This document shows, one piece after another, positions 44,093-55,979 of a stretch of 64,000 nucleotides of DNA. Source of the stretch: Henricia sp. BOLD:AAB3569. Taxonomy: Eukaryota > Echinodermata > Asteroidea > Spinulosida > Echinasteridae. The notes beneath the pieces were generated by a model that was not told where the DNA came from, did no database searches, and was given only the letters and a program-made list of their open reading frames with translations. Made by a program: the position numbers and the translations under genes. Where the stretch lies: assembly GCA_037783545.1 (NCBI GenBank), contig JBBELK010000514.1, positions 496,001 to 560,000 on the forward strand, in the 5' to 3' direction. Within the stretch, counting starts at the first letter, position 1. Every line of letters starts with the position of its first letter.

Positions 44093-44927
44093 TGACTAAT
44101 TTTGGTAACTCGCTACTCTGAGCCGCTAGGGTGTATTTGAATCATTATTAATGCGTTTCTATTGAAGATCAGAATTTTACGGGTAAACCCATTTTAATAC
44201 CGGTAAATAGCGGGTAAGGCGAACTTTCTACTGAGCCACTCTATCCGAAAAACAGCGGAGCTTGCTGGTCTTTGTCACGCTCGTGAGTTTGCTGGGATCA
44301 TTGCGCAGTCACATGTTTACGTTCTTTCCCCTGTATGCACACTCGGCCGGAACGGTGCGTACGTGTTTCTATTGGTGCTTACCGGATAAAATCCCTGGCA
44401 TTTTCCTTCCTCGAAAAAAAAATTGCTGGGGAAAATTCTCCCCACCATTTACCGAAAAATAGCAGATACGACTTGTTTCTACCGAGCACATTTTCCACCT
44501 TTTCCGGTAAACGGGTCTCAATAAAGACACAACTATTGATTTGAGGATTAAGGAGTGTTAGGGTTCACGAAATTTAGGGCTGGAAAACACCCAAATTTTA
44601 AGGTGTTGACTGTCGATTGTAAGTTTTACACTGTCGCTGTATTCAAGGCGAGCTGGGTCACAAATGTACTGTCATTGTTACATCACTGGAATTTCCACTG
44701 CAGACGGGCATTATGATGTAAATCATGATAGAACACATACATGTTGTGTACATGTTGTGGTCATGTAGGCCTAACTTCTGTGTGGACCTGAATGAGGTGC
44801 CGGGTGACATGTTACTGTACGTAAGTTTGATCAAAGACTGAAACTAAATCCAAGAGAGGACGCACCACAATGGAATGTTAACAGTGACTTGCAGAAACTT
44901 TTTACAAAAATTAGTCCAATGCGGACA
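44093..44927. mobile_element. TIR element, TGTCCGCATTTGACTAATTT ends
   Basis: Left TGTCCGCATTTGACTAATTT; right AAATTAGTCCAATGCGGACA. About 835 bp. Inner ACCCGTTTACCGG-like motifs at 44180-44220 and 44500-44520 suggest a second nested element. No transposase found. Confidence 0.6.
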
Positions 44928-45137
44928 AATACATGTAGGCATATATACAAATAATTTGTATGGATTTCTTTCGAAATTTTTGGGAGAGGTGGGGTGAGAC
45001 AGAGGTGGAGGACTGAGTGGGGTGTGCATGGTTGGAGAAAGGGAGGGGATCTGCGCAGATCTTGGGTGCACTCGTTTACCCGACATTTTACAGGTGTACA
45101 TGTATATTGCTTGGCGAGTGCAGTACATGTATGCATG

Positions 45138-45322
45138 TAAGGGAAGACACACAAATCTAACCGCTGGCCTTCCGACAGTGGTACCGGAGTTTTTTTTAGT
45201 GATACCGCCTGCAGGAAGGGAGGAAGATTGTGGTTTATCTCTTTATGCAGGCGGTACCGCTTAAAAAAAACGCCGATATACCGCTGTCGGTACCGGCGGT
45301 TAGATTTGTGTGTCTTCCCTAA
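45138..45322. mobile_element. MITE, AGGGAAGACACACAAATC ends
   Basis: AGGGAAGACACACAAATCTA at the left is exactly mirrored at the right. Inner GGCGGTACC-type motifs are also inverted. 185 bp. Confidence 0.82.
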
Positions 45323-45374
45323 GAAGGGCATCTGACAAAGTTGGCCTCAAAAAGTGTACATTGAAGGGGGATCA

Positions 45375-45690
45375 GTTTAGTGTAGCAGTTCTTTCCTTGC
45401 CTTCCACCTACATGTAATTTGTGGCCCTGGTTCGAATCCCACCAGGTTCAGTACGTGTATTGAGCTCTCAGGTAGAGAGGTAGGTCTCTGCTTGATTCTG
45501 TAGGTTTCCCCACACGTTTATGTGTGGGGTTTTCTCTCACTTCTAAAACTGAACTTTTATTCTTGTTTTCTTGCATTTCATGGCCATGCTGAAGAACCTC
45601 CAAGGTGGCTTCAACTTCAGTCGCAACAACTTTAGTCGGCTAATCTCAGCCACTCAATTCCTTCAGGGGATCATACAAAAAAAGGTGGTG
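45375..45690 (+). mobile_element. tRNA-related SINE, copy 2
   Basis: Box B CTGGTTCGAATCCCACC, hairpin CCCCACACGTTTATGTGTGG, end TTCAGGGGATCATACAAAAA. Same family as 26188-26478 and better preserved at box B. Confidence 0.72.
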
Positions 45691-46184
45691 GCTAATATAA
45701 TAAGCTAGCGGCTAAAAGCTGGTGGCCTCGGTTACGAAACCTGAAAATTAAATAAACGAACAAACAATAACGAACATCTGGTGCATCCGAGCACACACAA
45801 ATCTTTTCTCCACTAAATGTTTCTCGGAAGGCCATAGTTATTATATAATGTATTAATAGTTTTTAGCAGCTCACACTGCATTAATAACCGGAAACTAAGG
45901 ATCAATAGTTCCTGCTATAGATAGACTGTATATTAACACCTCTTCCCACGGACCACAAGTTCACACTTTTATGCATATTTTGTGGAAGAATTCATACAGG
46001 TGCTATATATTGACATAGTACTCCAGCCAAATTGTTTTACATTTCCCTAAAATGAATGTTATCTTTTTTTCACATGCTATGAGTTACATGTACCAAGAAA
46101 ATCTGCAGAATAATTTTTTGCTTTTACTGTTTGAAAAAAAAACAATATGAATTTCAAATAATAAAGAGTATTATGGCCATGCAA
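45691..46184. other. Intergenic; nothing recognised
   Basis: No gene or element supported. Confidence 0.3.
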
Positions 46185-46330
46185 GACCTTAATTACAATT
46201 CTGCAGGCTTTGGGTTCAAATCCAGGCTGCATCCATGGTGAATGTGCCAATAGGCAAGGCACTTTGCCATACATTCCCTCTCTCCACCCAGGAGTGAATG
46301 TGCACATGTGGAGGCCTTTTCCCACAAGAA
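46185..46330 (+). mobile_element. tRNA-derived SINE fragment
   Basis: GGGTTCAAATCCAGG (box B) followed by GTGCCAATAGGCAAGGCACT, the usual SINE body motif. Ends near a C run at 46355. Confidence 0.5.
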
Positions 46331-47489
46331 CAACAATCCCTGGGGCGGACTCTCCCCCCCCCCCACCCCCCAAAAAAATTTCCGATGCTCAAATCGGCCT
46401 AAAATCGAACAGTGCAACTTTAAGCACAGTGCAATTTGTACATTATCACTAGATGACCCATTGAAAAGTTGATAAGAACTCCACAAAGATGTATGCCCTG
46501 TAGTATAGTATGGGCACTGCCATATGGTGTCCAAAACTTGGTGAGGAATGATGTTTCTATCATGTACAACTCTTTTGTGCATTCCTATGGCAATACATGA
46601 ACAATTTGTACACAAAAACCTCATTCTTTGCCAGTTTCGGGGACAAAATTGCTGTACCCATGCTGTACCGTGCTGCAATTGCCATTGTGAAGTTTTGTAC
46701 CCACTTTTCAGTGGGCCATATTTCTTGTTCTTTTGTAACAATGTCTGAGTTGCACTAAACACAGTGTCTTCTGTGCAATCCCTGGTCTGGAACTGGGTTG
46801 AGTTGAAGCATGAAATTCCACTTGTTTTCAATTCTGTGTCAACCCCAAGAATTGAGCTCATGTGAAAAGCCCTTTAATAACATTATGGACAAAGGCCTAA
46901 ACACTGCAGACAAAACCTTTTCTCTTTAGCAATGCCACGTCAGCTTATTAGTGATAAGCCAGCCTACGCAGTGATAAGAATTTTTTTCTCTCATAGGCTA
47001 TCCATATTGCCATACAGTCATACTGTAGCATACACCAGCATATCGCACCCAGACTTTGATAATAATACAATAAACAATAACCACAGAACATCTCAATTTC
47101 AGAAAAGTTTTCGCTCACAGTATACATGTACATTTTCTTCAGTTTTCATAACACACTTTATTCCCTAAAAAAGAAACAAAATTCTTTTAAAATAGAAATT
47201 CTTGGTCAGAACAGCTAGAAGTTTAGTGAATCATGGTTGAATACAGTGAAATTGTGGATAACAAGGCACTGATCCACCAATCACTTTGGAATCCTTTCGA
47301 AAACTGTTCTGCTTCATTGATTTCCTCCAGGTCTATGACTACTTGTTTGAACAAAGTGATTCCCACAGCAATGAAGTGTAACATTTTCTGTTTCTGAGAG
47401 AATCCTGCAGTTAAAAGTTTCCAGAAAAACATTCTGATTGAATCCGTGTGGGATTAGCTGATCAATGCATCCACGAGTCTCCCAAACAG
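46331..47489. other. Intergenic; long minus frame without identifiable content
   Basis: A 222-codon minus frame at 46193-46861 has no recognisable domain, overlaps the SINE at its C-terminal end and runs through a G tract. Probably not a gene. Confidence 0.3.
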
Positions 47490-47630
47490 ACCTAGAAGTG
47501 AAGGAGCTCAGGAAGGCACATCAGGCAGAGTGGGCACCCTGCCTCAGTGGCACTTAGAGAGGTTGGAATGTTACATTTCTCAGCCTCTTTGATCTTTTGG
47601 TCAGAGCATAACTTGTACTTCAACAAATCA
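47490..47630 (+). pseudogene. Tc1-like transposase 3' fragment, second copy
   Basis: The plus strand reads ELRKAHQAEW, parallel to ELREALHTKW at 23420-23660. Only the C-terminal stretch survives, followed by TTTCTCAGCCTCTTTGATCT as in the other copies. Confidence 0.45.
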
Positions 47631-47694
47631 AGAATGCCATTTGAGATCAGTATCAGTTAATAATAGATAGATTAATAGATAGAAGTCAAGTAAG

Positions 47695-48117
47695 TTAAAG
47701 ATAGTATACATGATTGGTAAACTTCGTCTAACTTTTGAGAAAACAGTCAAAAAAGGGTTTGCAGTCGTTTCGCCCCAAAACCACTTCACCCTGAACCACG
47801 GCCTGTGCACGAAGTAATTTTGGGGCGAAGTAGCATTTGGACGAAGTGATTTGGGGCGAAATGGCACTCGGGCAACGTGGCTTGGAGGCGAAATGGCACT
47901 TGGGCGAAATGGTTTTGGGGGGTAAATTGAATTTTCGTCTCATGAGACGAAAACTAATTGTTTTACTCATTTCTGAAAGACTATAGCACTTTAGACAAAA
48001 CCATTTAAGGGGAAGTTTTCTACGGTCATCATGTTTATATTGTGTACATTGTAAGTTAGGCGTAAATCTGTAAACATTTCTGATTTTTGAGATACCAATC
48101 ATGTATACTGCCTTTAA
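47695..48117 (+). mobile_element. TTAA MITE (GGCGAAGTGG family), copy C
   Basis: TTAA at 47695-47698 and 48114-48117; ends as in copy B. Lacks the 80-bp segment that contains the LINE insertion point in A and B. The most compact copy, 423 bp. Confidence 0.85.
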
Positions 48118-49521
48118 GTCAAATATAAGTTGGGCCAAAAAAAAAAAGAACTACATGTATGTTTAGCGTAAGTTGAAGTCTCCCAAAATAATGCAGTGAC
48201 GCGGCTGTTTTTTTTTTGGGTGAGTGGATTCCAAGCAATGTAGGCATGATTTTAATCAAAACACTCAACAGACAGAGTGTGTCTAAGTAAAAAAACAAAA
48301 ACTTTGACGCGCAGGGTTGAAAGTGACGCGAGTACTAACGCTAAACAGTCTTTTTTGGGGAGCCTTAAGTCAAGTAATTTTCCACCACCGATCAATGTCT
48401 GTATTTATGCACCTAGAATTATATTTGTTTAATGGACTTACATCACGTGACCAAGGTAAATGACGAATCAAAAGCTTATAATGCCAGAAAAATGTATTTG
48501 TGATTTAAGGATATTTTGTCTGACCACTTTTTGTCTAATTTTATGCTGTGTACTTTATACTAATTGTACTTTTTGATACTCGGTCTTACCCCACTAGCCA
48601 TTTCCTACTGCCCCGCCCCCTGCTCGTATTAGAAGATGGAAAAAGGACCAAAGATTCATTCATGACACTTTTTCTCAAAATGGTTCTAAATTATTTATAA
48701 ATTAAACGAAAACATGCATATTATTCTACCTAATATAAAGTAAACAGGATGTTAGATTTACTATGCACTTGATACTTGTGTAACATCAGAAAATGTATGT
48801 AACTAAACACATTTTAGGTATTCTTGAAAATCAGCAAGTCTAGACTACCATTAAAATTTTAATTTTTTTGTCCAATTCTAAAACATGTAGGCGAATAGCT
48901 CAGACATACCTGTAGTGCATTTCACTAGATGTGGGCTTTACATAATAAACCAACCCACGCAGTTTAGAACAACCTCAAATTTAAAGTAAATGCTGGTACG
49001 GTACATGTATATTTAGAGATTGAAAAATATCAGGTATTTTATGATTTCCGGTAAAGTGAAATCCAAATCATTTTTCCTGGTGCAAAAGTACCACAGAAAC
49101 TAGTAATTTAAAAATAATTGCTTTACTCATTGTTTCGAAGCTGCTGGTACGAATACGACTACTGCAATTAAGTGCAGATATATCTAAACTTGAAATAAAC
49201 TTAAAGTTGTGTAGGTGTATGGAATTTTGTAAGTGTTCTCTGGTATGGAAGACTTTAAACTTTGCGTTGTAGAGAACTGTATTGCATGATATCAATTGCA
49301 TTTTTGTGTCCCAGTTACGGACAATGTAAATTGCCAGGTTTTTTAATTACACTTTCTGCACAATTCACACATGCACATCTGGCAAATTGAAGTGCTGTTT
49401 TGACAACATTAAACTTCTTGCTCCAAATAAAAAATGGTTAAACCACATTTATTTTTAAAATGTCACACTTTGGACACCCAATTTCAGGAATTACCGATTT
49501 AGCATTGCACTTGTAAGTAAG
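48118..49521. other. Intergenic; nothing recognised
   Basis: AT-rich non-coding sequence. No supported feature. Confidence 0.3.
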
Positions 49522-50043
49522 TATATACCGAGCAACAAAAGAATCGCAAATTTTCGGTTTAATCAAAATTTGAAAATTTATTTTTTAATTAAAGGAAATT
49601 GTTTAGATGTTACTAGAAAATGTTGTTCTTTAATTAACAATCATATAAAATACCTCCTCAAAATACAGGGTACTATCCATGGGAAGAAAACAGGAAATTT
49701 GCAATAGATCTCCAATTTGGATGTGGAAGCAAAATTTGGTGTGATCACTGCACTGCTTTATAGAATGGATAAAATTATTGGTTTTTTGAAGATATTCTTG
49801 ATAACATATGAATTAAGAACACGAAATTTCAGAATGGCGATGAGAAAAATATGACCAATGATATGGTATCAAAATCGCAACACCCATTGGGGGAAAAAAA
49901 GGGGGCTGTGCACTCAAAATTGTTCACATAACAGCTTGTACATGTACATGACTGTGCTAAAAATTCCCACTCTCAGATTGACTGCTTATTTTCAATCAAA
50001 TAGTGGAGAAAATTCTTGCGTTTCTTTTGTTGCTCGGTATATC
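49522..50043. mobile_element. MITE, TATACCGAGCAACAAAAGAA ends
   Basis: Left ATATACCGAGCAACAAAAGA; right TTTCTTTTGTTGCTCGGTAT. 520 bp, interior related in part to the 7342-7708 family (TCTCCAATTTGGATGTGGA). A fragment of the right side recurs at 10030-10116. TA borders fit a Tc1/mariner type. Confidence 0.75.
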
Positions 50044-50706
50044 TGGCTGCAAAAATTAAATGCACCTACATGTACATGTAGGTGTACAACTTTGGCTAGT
50101 AATTAAAATTTGCCTTCTTTTGTAAAGGTCAAATCAACAACTCAGTCAATGGTTTTCATTTGTTGAGCCTACATATGGAATGGCTACTGAACAGCTGTTG
50201 AGATTGTGCTCCACACATCTCTGACGTGGACATGTATTTAATTATTGGCTATTCCATTTAATACCAAACAAACAACACAGGCCAATTCTTGTATTCTCAG
50301 ACAGCTGTTTTGTTTACTTTTAATATCTATTTCCGTTTCCTGTTCATTGTAGGCATACCAACAAGTTAAACATCTACATGTAGGCCTACGCAGTCTTTAC
50401 TTTTTTTATTTTATAGAATTCTTTTCAACGGTTTAACTGCACAAATGACCAACGCATGAGTTAGCTTGCACAGCCTGCATACACACACAAAAAAAGAAAT
50501 TTTGGCGCCACACCCCACTGAACCCGCCCACTCAACTATTTAATAAAGGTCAACTACAGTTCATTTCCATTTCAACTGTAACTCTTTGCATCAATACTCA
50601 TTCATTTTGTACATTGGCTGTTGGTAAAAGTTCAGAGAGGGCGCTACACATCTCAAGCATGCATGAAACTTCACACTCTATGGTTCGCTCATACCCACCG
50701 CCCTTA
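50044..50706. other. Intergenic; nothing recognised
   Basis: AT-rich to 50600, then CpG content rises. Confidence 0.3.
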
Positions 50707-50909
50707 CTTACAGGGCGCTGGGACGGGCTTTAATCTGTTTGCGCCCGCCTTGGCCAAAATTTTATATGACACGCGACCACGAGGTCACGTCTTTTTTTTG
50801 TAAACGGACGTAACATTATTTGTCTGGCAGCATTAAACAACCCACAGTGCTCCGCGAGCCTTCACAGAAATCTGTGAAGGCACATCAGCCCGTCCCAGCG
50901 CCCTGTAAG
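50707..50909. mobile_element. MITE, CTTACAGGGCGCTGGGACGG ends
   Basis: CTTACAGGGCGCTGGGACGG is mirrored exactly at the right end (CCGTCCCAGCGCCCTGTAAG). Contains the hairpin CCTTCACAGAAATCTGTGAAGG. 203 bp, possibly with TA target repeats. Confidence 0.8.
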
Positions 50910-52133
50910 GCCAATGAAATTAGATGACTAGTTTCTCGTCAGCGCCCGCATGTGATATTGACCCCGCATCAAAACATTTCATTATTCCAAAAATTTCATT
51001 ATTTTGCAAAAAAAATGGGGGAAATCCGACACAAAATACTCCCAAGCGAAGTTTCTGTTTCGGTTGCGCAGTCAGTGTTGTGCAGCTAGCTTCGCAAAAT
51101 GTATCACAGAATGCAGTATACCAACCGTACAGCATATCAGCGCTACCCCAGCACCCAGTATGGGCGGTGGCCGTACCAGCGAAAACCGTTCGTTGCAGGT
51201 CGAGTTCGGGCGGTCTGTTCTGAACTCGTTCTCGACGGAAACGTGGTGTGTGATCCTTTTCCTAGTGCAGTATTCTCGGGTCGCGTTCGCGCCATGCGTG
51301 CCAAGAACAGACCGCCCGAATTCGACATACGATAATTTGTGACGTCGTTTCCAGATCGCGTTATATGCACGGCCTTTGTACACGGAACTCGGGTTGTATA
51401 TTTTTGCCGTGGTCACGAGGTTGGTAGATCGATTGTTTTCTGGCGCGCATTCACATGCAGATTTGTGTGTCTTTTGCAGTTTTGTGTGGATTTTTCCCGC
51501 TATGAATATGTTTTCCCTTTGTTTATCATGAAGACAGGTGTGTGGTTAAATGGAAGATTGTGGACATCGGGGATGTGAGCAATTCATATTCTTTTATTCA
51601 ACTTTTCGACGAACTGAAGGCCGGTTTGGTCGATGGCATTGGCGAAGCAACGGAGTGGTTTCGCAATCGGAACTGTGCATTGGTTTACACTATACAGCGC
51701 AACAGTAACAGCAGCGTCCACGGATTTTGGAACACGTGCATCTAGAGTAGGTTTTGTGGGTAGGAGCTGTACCGATCTTATGGAATGCACACCCTCTTTG
51801 GGGGCCGTAAAGGCCTGCCATATTAAAATGTATTGCTCTTTCAAAACTCCTTTGTAATTTCCCATGATTTTTGCCATATCTCAAGTTCTTCCTTCAAACA
51901 CAAGCTACATGTAGGCCTACAACTCCATGGAACTGAGGAACTGATACTGGCACTAACTTTCTGGGCGACTTTTAGAGCCTAAATCAGTTTCAAAATAGCA
52001 GTTAGTGTATGTATAACGGGTTGCATTTTTCATTGATAAGAATTTAAAGAAATAATGAATAATGAAAAAAAAACCTCATCAAAATTTGAAAAGTGGTTGA
52101 CGAGAAACTAGTAATCTAATTTCATTGGCCTAA
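50907..52133. mobile_element. 1.2-kb TIR element, AGGCCAATGAAATTAGAT ends
   Basis: Left AAGGCCAATGAAATTAGAT then ACTAGTTTCTCGTCA; right is the complement with one change. The CpG-rich interior holds a second inverted pair, CGAGTTCGGGCGGTCTGTTC (51199-51219 and about 51304-51325). Several overlapping open frames of 60-115 codons exist on both strands; none resembles a transposase. Confidence 0.65.
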
Positions 52134-52139
52134 GGGTGG

Positions 52140-52600
52140 TAGTGAAACCTGCTCTTAGACTAGAGCCACCTCTATAAAGAGGCCACCTGTCTAAATATTA
52201 AGTGGCCACATTTGTTTAATCCCAAACCAGTTTGTACACAAACATATGGAGGTGTAACCTTGATTTAGGCCCCTCTCTAACGCGGCCAGTGCACTAGGAT
52301 TTCTGTGTGTACAATCCTATGGCAGTTGGATCTGGATAATCTGGCCACACACAGTAAATTGCCTTAGTGAAACCTGCTCTTAGGGCCACCTCTATAAAGA
52401 GGCCACCTGTCTAAATATTAAGTGGCCACATTTGTTCAATCCAAAACCAGTTTGTACACAAACATACATATGGAGGTGTAACCTTGATTTAGGCCCCTCT
52501 CTAACATGGCAAGTGGCCAGGGCACTAGGATTTCTGTGTGTACAATCCTATGGCAGTTGATCTGGATAATCTGGCCACACACAGTAAATTGCCTTAATGA
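52140..52600. repeat. Tandem duplication of a 228-bp unit
   Basis: Two copies starting AGTGAAACCTGCTCTTAG (52140 and 52368). Each contains CTATAAAGAGGCCACCTGTC and TCTGGCCACACACAGTAAAT. A shorter relative (GGCCACCTGCGTATTCTGGC) lies at 52866. Confidence 0.85.
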
Positions 52601-52706
52601 ATCAAGCTACTCTGGGAAATTTTATGAGGAGCTTAAATTTTGTTTATTAAAAACTAAACAATTTTCAACTTTTCAATGAGGAAACCTTTCATACACTTTA
52701 CTTTTA

Positions 52707-52780
52707 CATAATAATAATAATAATAATGAGATTTGTAAAGCGCACATATCCACCCTGCAGGGTGCTCAAGGCGCTGTTTT
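52707..52780 (-). mobile_element. SINE tail with (AAT)n
   Basis: (AAT)n followed by GAGATTTGTAAAGCGCACAT and CTGCAGGGTGCTCAAGGCGC, matching the tail of the SINE at 14362-15470. Confidence 0.6.
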
Positions 52781-54356
52781 TCATCTACAGACATGCACTG
52801 TTGTGTTGTTGTGTGTTTTACGATGTTTGGATATTCCTGCACGTGTATGCTAAACCTCTATATAATGGCCACCTGCGTATTCTGGCCACATTTTGTCAGT
52901 CCCATGGGTGGCCACTATACACAAGTTTAGTAACTTTGTGTTACATTCAAAACTACATGTATTTTTACCTTATTTTTGCCCCGCCCGATAACCCCATAAA
53001 TCAATAATACTCAAGAAATTTCAGCTGTTGAATAAGATACATTTAAAACCATCACTTGTAATAAAATCCATGACCAGACATCAATTAATGGAATTTTGTG
53101 CAAATTTATGCAGGTGCGACATTGTTTTTCAACAGATTTCAAAAGTTGGAATCCTCAAGATTATAATTAAAAAGGACTGTACAGATTTAGAACCACGTGT
53201 TTATTTCAATTCAACATTAAATCATTGGAGTCGCAGTGGCGGATCTGGAGGGGGTTGTATGCTGATGCAACCCCACCTTTGAACTAATGTTTAATGAAGA
53301 AATAAATAAAATATAGCAGTAAAAATCCCTCTCCTGAAACCTGTAAAAAGGGCCTAATAGTTGAAGTCCCTCAGATTGCAGGGACTCCAAAAATGTTTCC
53401 TAACCAAATTTATAATTTCTGTGGCATCTTTTCCTCCGTTTTCTTTGCCTTTTTTGAGGGCATTACATGTATCTAGGGACTTTGACATCTGTGACGTCAT
53501 CGCTCGCGCACTGGCTACACTAATACTGTTCAGATTCAGAATGCATTCTTGCCGTTTCTGAAGTTGCGCATCATGAAAAAATAAGCTCTAAAAATCACAA
53601 AATTGTCAAATTCAAACTTTTTAAACAGATACTAAAAATAAAGCATACTTTCTGACGATATGCATTTTTAAAACGATTTAAACAAATTTATATTGGGGCG
53701 CAGCAAGATGTTTGTTTGATATTGTTGGTCCAAAAAGGGGTAGTTCATTTTGCGAAACAGACTTGTGAAACCGCTGACAGTTTGGGGAGATTGGTGTTTG
53801 TGCCAAATTTCATTGAACAAAATTACACTGAAAAAATTGCTAACTGCTCCTTTTTGCCAACGTCGTTGAGTGCGTAGTCTTCATTCCACGCATAAATGTG
53901 TGCTATTATTACACAGACAAAGATGTTGCGCGCCCTCACGTACGTACGTGTGCTACATTATGCAAGTACTCCTACTGCATAAGCTTTATTGACAAAGCTT
54001 TTAGCGCAAAACAGCGAGACAGCGTGTTGAACTACATGTACATGTAAGACTGATCAGACTTGAAGAATTCTTCACTGGCGCAATATGTCACTTTTATTCA
54101 GTTACAATTTCGTGAGAAAACGATTTCTTAGAAAATGATTTCGTTGGAAAACGATTTCGTGGGAAAACGGACTATTTCTAAGATGCATATCTCGGCTATT
54201 GCTTGCTCAATTTAGCGATGAATTTTTCTGTAATGTGAGATGACATTTTCAGTAAAAATCGAACTTTTCCAAAGTCCCTAACGTAATGTATCTGGCTTTT
54301 TTTTTCACGGGGGAGGGGCGCAACCTGGGGGTTGATGGGCGCAACCTGGGGGGGTT
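52781..54356. other. Intergenic; nothing firmly recognised
   Basis: A cluster of AACGATTTCNTNNGAAAA repeats lies at 54115-54170. No gene supported. Confidence 0.3.
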
Positions 54357-54797
54357 AGGTGTCCAGACGGCGCTTTTATTTTAATTCACGACGAACTACA
54401 ACCCCATCCCCCCCCCAACCCCCTCAAAATCAAAATATTTACAATCGCCGCCGCGTCGCCGCGTCTCCAGAGACCCTCTTGCCCGGAAAAGTCTCGGCAC
54501 GAGAGGGATGTTTTTAAAAAGGTAAATAAAGTCCTGTAACCGTGGCGTACAGAGGGCGTTCTTCGTTTCCAATTAATTCAGCGTCCAGAGGGCGCTTTTA
54601 TTTTAATTCACGACGAACTACAACCCCACGCCCCCCACCCCCATCCCCTTAAAATCAAAACATTTACAACCGTCTACGCGTCGCCGCGTCTCCAGAGACC
54701 CTCTTGCCCGGAATAATCTCGGCACGAGAGGGATGTTTTAAAAAAGGTAAATAAAGTCTGGAAACCGTGGCGTTCTTCGTTTCAACTTAATTCGGTG
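54357..54797. repeat. Tandem pair of CpG-rich 220-230-bp units
   Basis: Two copies, each with CGCTTTTATTTTAATTCACG, CGCGTCGCCGCGTCTCCAGA and TCGGCACGAGAGGGATGTTT, ending CGTGGCG. A third copy starts at about 54797 (GTGTCCAGAGGGCGC) and stops. Confidence 0.85.
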
Positions 54798-54892
54798 TCC
54801 AGAGGGCGCAAAAGCAAGAATCGTTTGTGACCAATTTTACGGAGGGCGCCCTTCATATGTTTCGGTAAACGGCAAAGTTGTGCTTTCGACCA

Positions 54893-55097
54893 CAAGATGG
54901 CGCTCCTCTTCTGTCTTCCGTCTCGAGCTCCGCATCTTCAAAGTTCTCTCCTCGGTCACTTTGTACTTCGGAGATTTTTTTATAATGAAGTCAAGGCAAG
55001 GGCGCTTATCTCCCTCTCCCTTCTCGTCGTCTCTTCGATCACATCGTCTCCGTTCAACTTTGAAAAGGTGCTGTCGCCTGGGCCCTGTATTCTATAG
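54893..55097 (+). other. 66-codon open frame, doubtful
   Basis: Begins AAGATGGCGCTCC, a good start context, and reads MALLFCLPSRAPHLQSSLLG with an RR pair and a hydrophobic run (LISLSLLVVSSI), so it resembles a short organelle-targeting or membrane leader. No homolog recognised; it follows the CpG-rich tandem repeats. Confidence 0.2.
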
Positions 55098-55199
55098 TTA
55101 CTCCCCCTGTATTCTATAGTTACTTTTAGTATGACTGTACTGTGCCTCTGCAAATTCATAATAAAATGAAGATATCCCCACAGACAACAGACAACATCC

Positions 55200-55227
55200 C
55201 CCCACCCTCCCCCCACCCCCACCACCC

Positions 55228-55261
<34 letters not shown>

Positions 55262-55300
55262 ACCCCCACCACCCTCCCCCCCCCCCCCCCCCCCCACACA
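55200..55300. repeat. C-rich low-complexity tract
   Basis: Two C runs (about 34 and 20 bases) separated by ACCCCCACCACCCTC. Assembly length may be unreliable. Confidence 0.85.
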
Positions 55301-55879
55301 CACCCACTCATGCTTTACCTTTTGAAGTTGTGTTGGCACAGCTAGCTCAGGCTGCCGACCACGAGAGCTAGAGCGAGCAGAGGTTCGCTGCGCTGTGTCA
55401 TCATGCATGTATCACTTGCATGCCATGCTTGCTTGCACAAGTTGCAGACTCATTTCATGCATTTTCGGTTTCAGACAGCCGACAGACAGACAAAATGTTG
55501 TCCATCCATGGCTCCATGGTCCATCCAGCAAACGTTTTGCACGACAACTGTAGTTTTGAAATCTCGTTGGTGCCAAAACTGCTCCTTGTTTTCAATAAAT
55601 GTCAAACAAGTTCCAGGAACACACGAAGGAGTTGCATGATCGCTGCACCATCGCACACAAACAAATCTGCACGTGCCAAATGAACACCTGGACGTCGTCA
55701 CCACACAACTGTATAAACAATTGACGTAAATAAAGCACCATACTTAAAAGTAAATGACATCATTTGTTTCTGTTGAATCGACTGGTTACCAGTCCCTGCA
55801 AAATGATGAAAAGTTAAAAGCTTTGAAATGGGCTTTTAAAAACAACTTCATGATCTCCCGTTAGAACTAATAATTTGGA
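55301..55879. other. Intergenic; nothing recognised
   Basis: Open frames on both strands at 55403-55704 have no recognisable content. Confidence 0.3.
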
Positions 55880-55979
55880 TATAGACCGTATCGAATAGCC
55901 GCCATTTCGTACACCATGCATGTCCTCAAGGAACAAATAAACCGCCCCACGAAATGGCGGATATTCGATACGGTCTATA
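55880..55979. mobile_element. 100-bp MITE, TATAGACCGTATCGAATA ends
   Basis: Arms of about 31 bp, TATAGACCGTATCGAATA and CCGCCATTTCGT, mirrored with one extra base. TA at both borders would fit a Tc1/mariner-type target. Confidence 0.82.

Noticed and set aside
44831-45331. 166-codon minus frame
   Set aside because: Overlaps the AGGGAAGACACAC MITE and flanking element end.
46193-46861. 222-codon minus-strand frame
   Set aside because: No domain recognised, overlaps a SINE and a G-rich run; probably chance.
54980-55408. Glycine-rich minus-strand frame
   Set aside because: Produced by translating the C-rich low-complexity tract.
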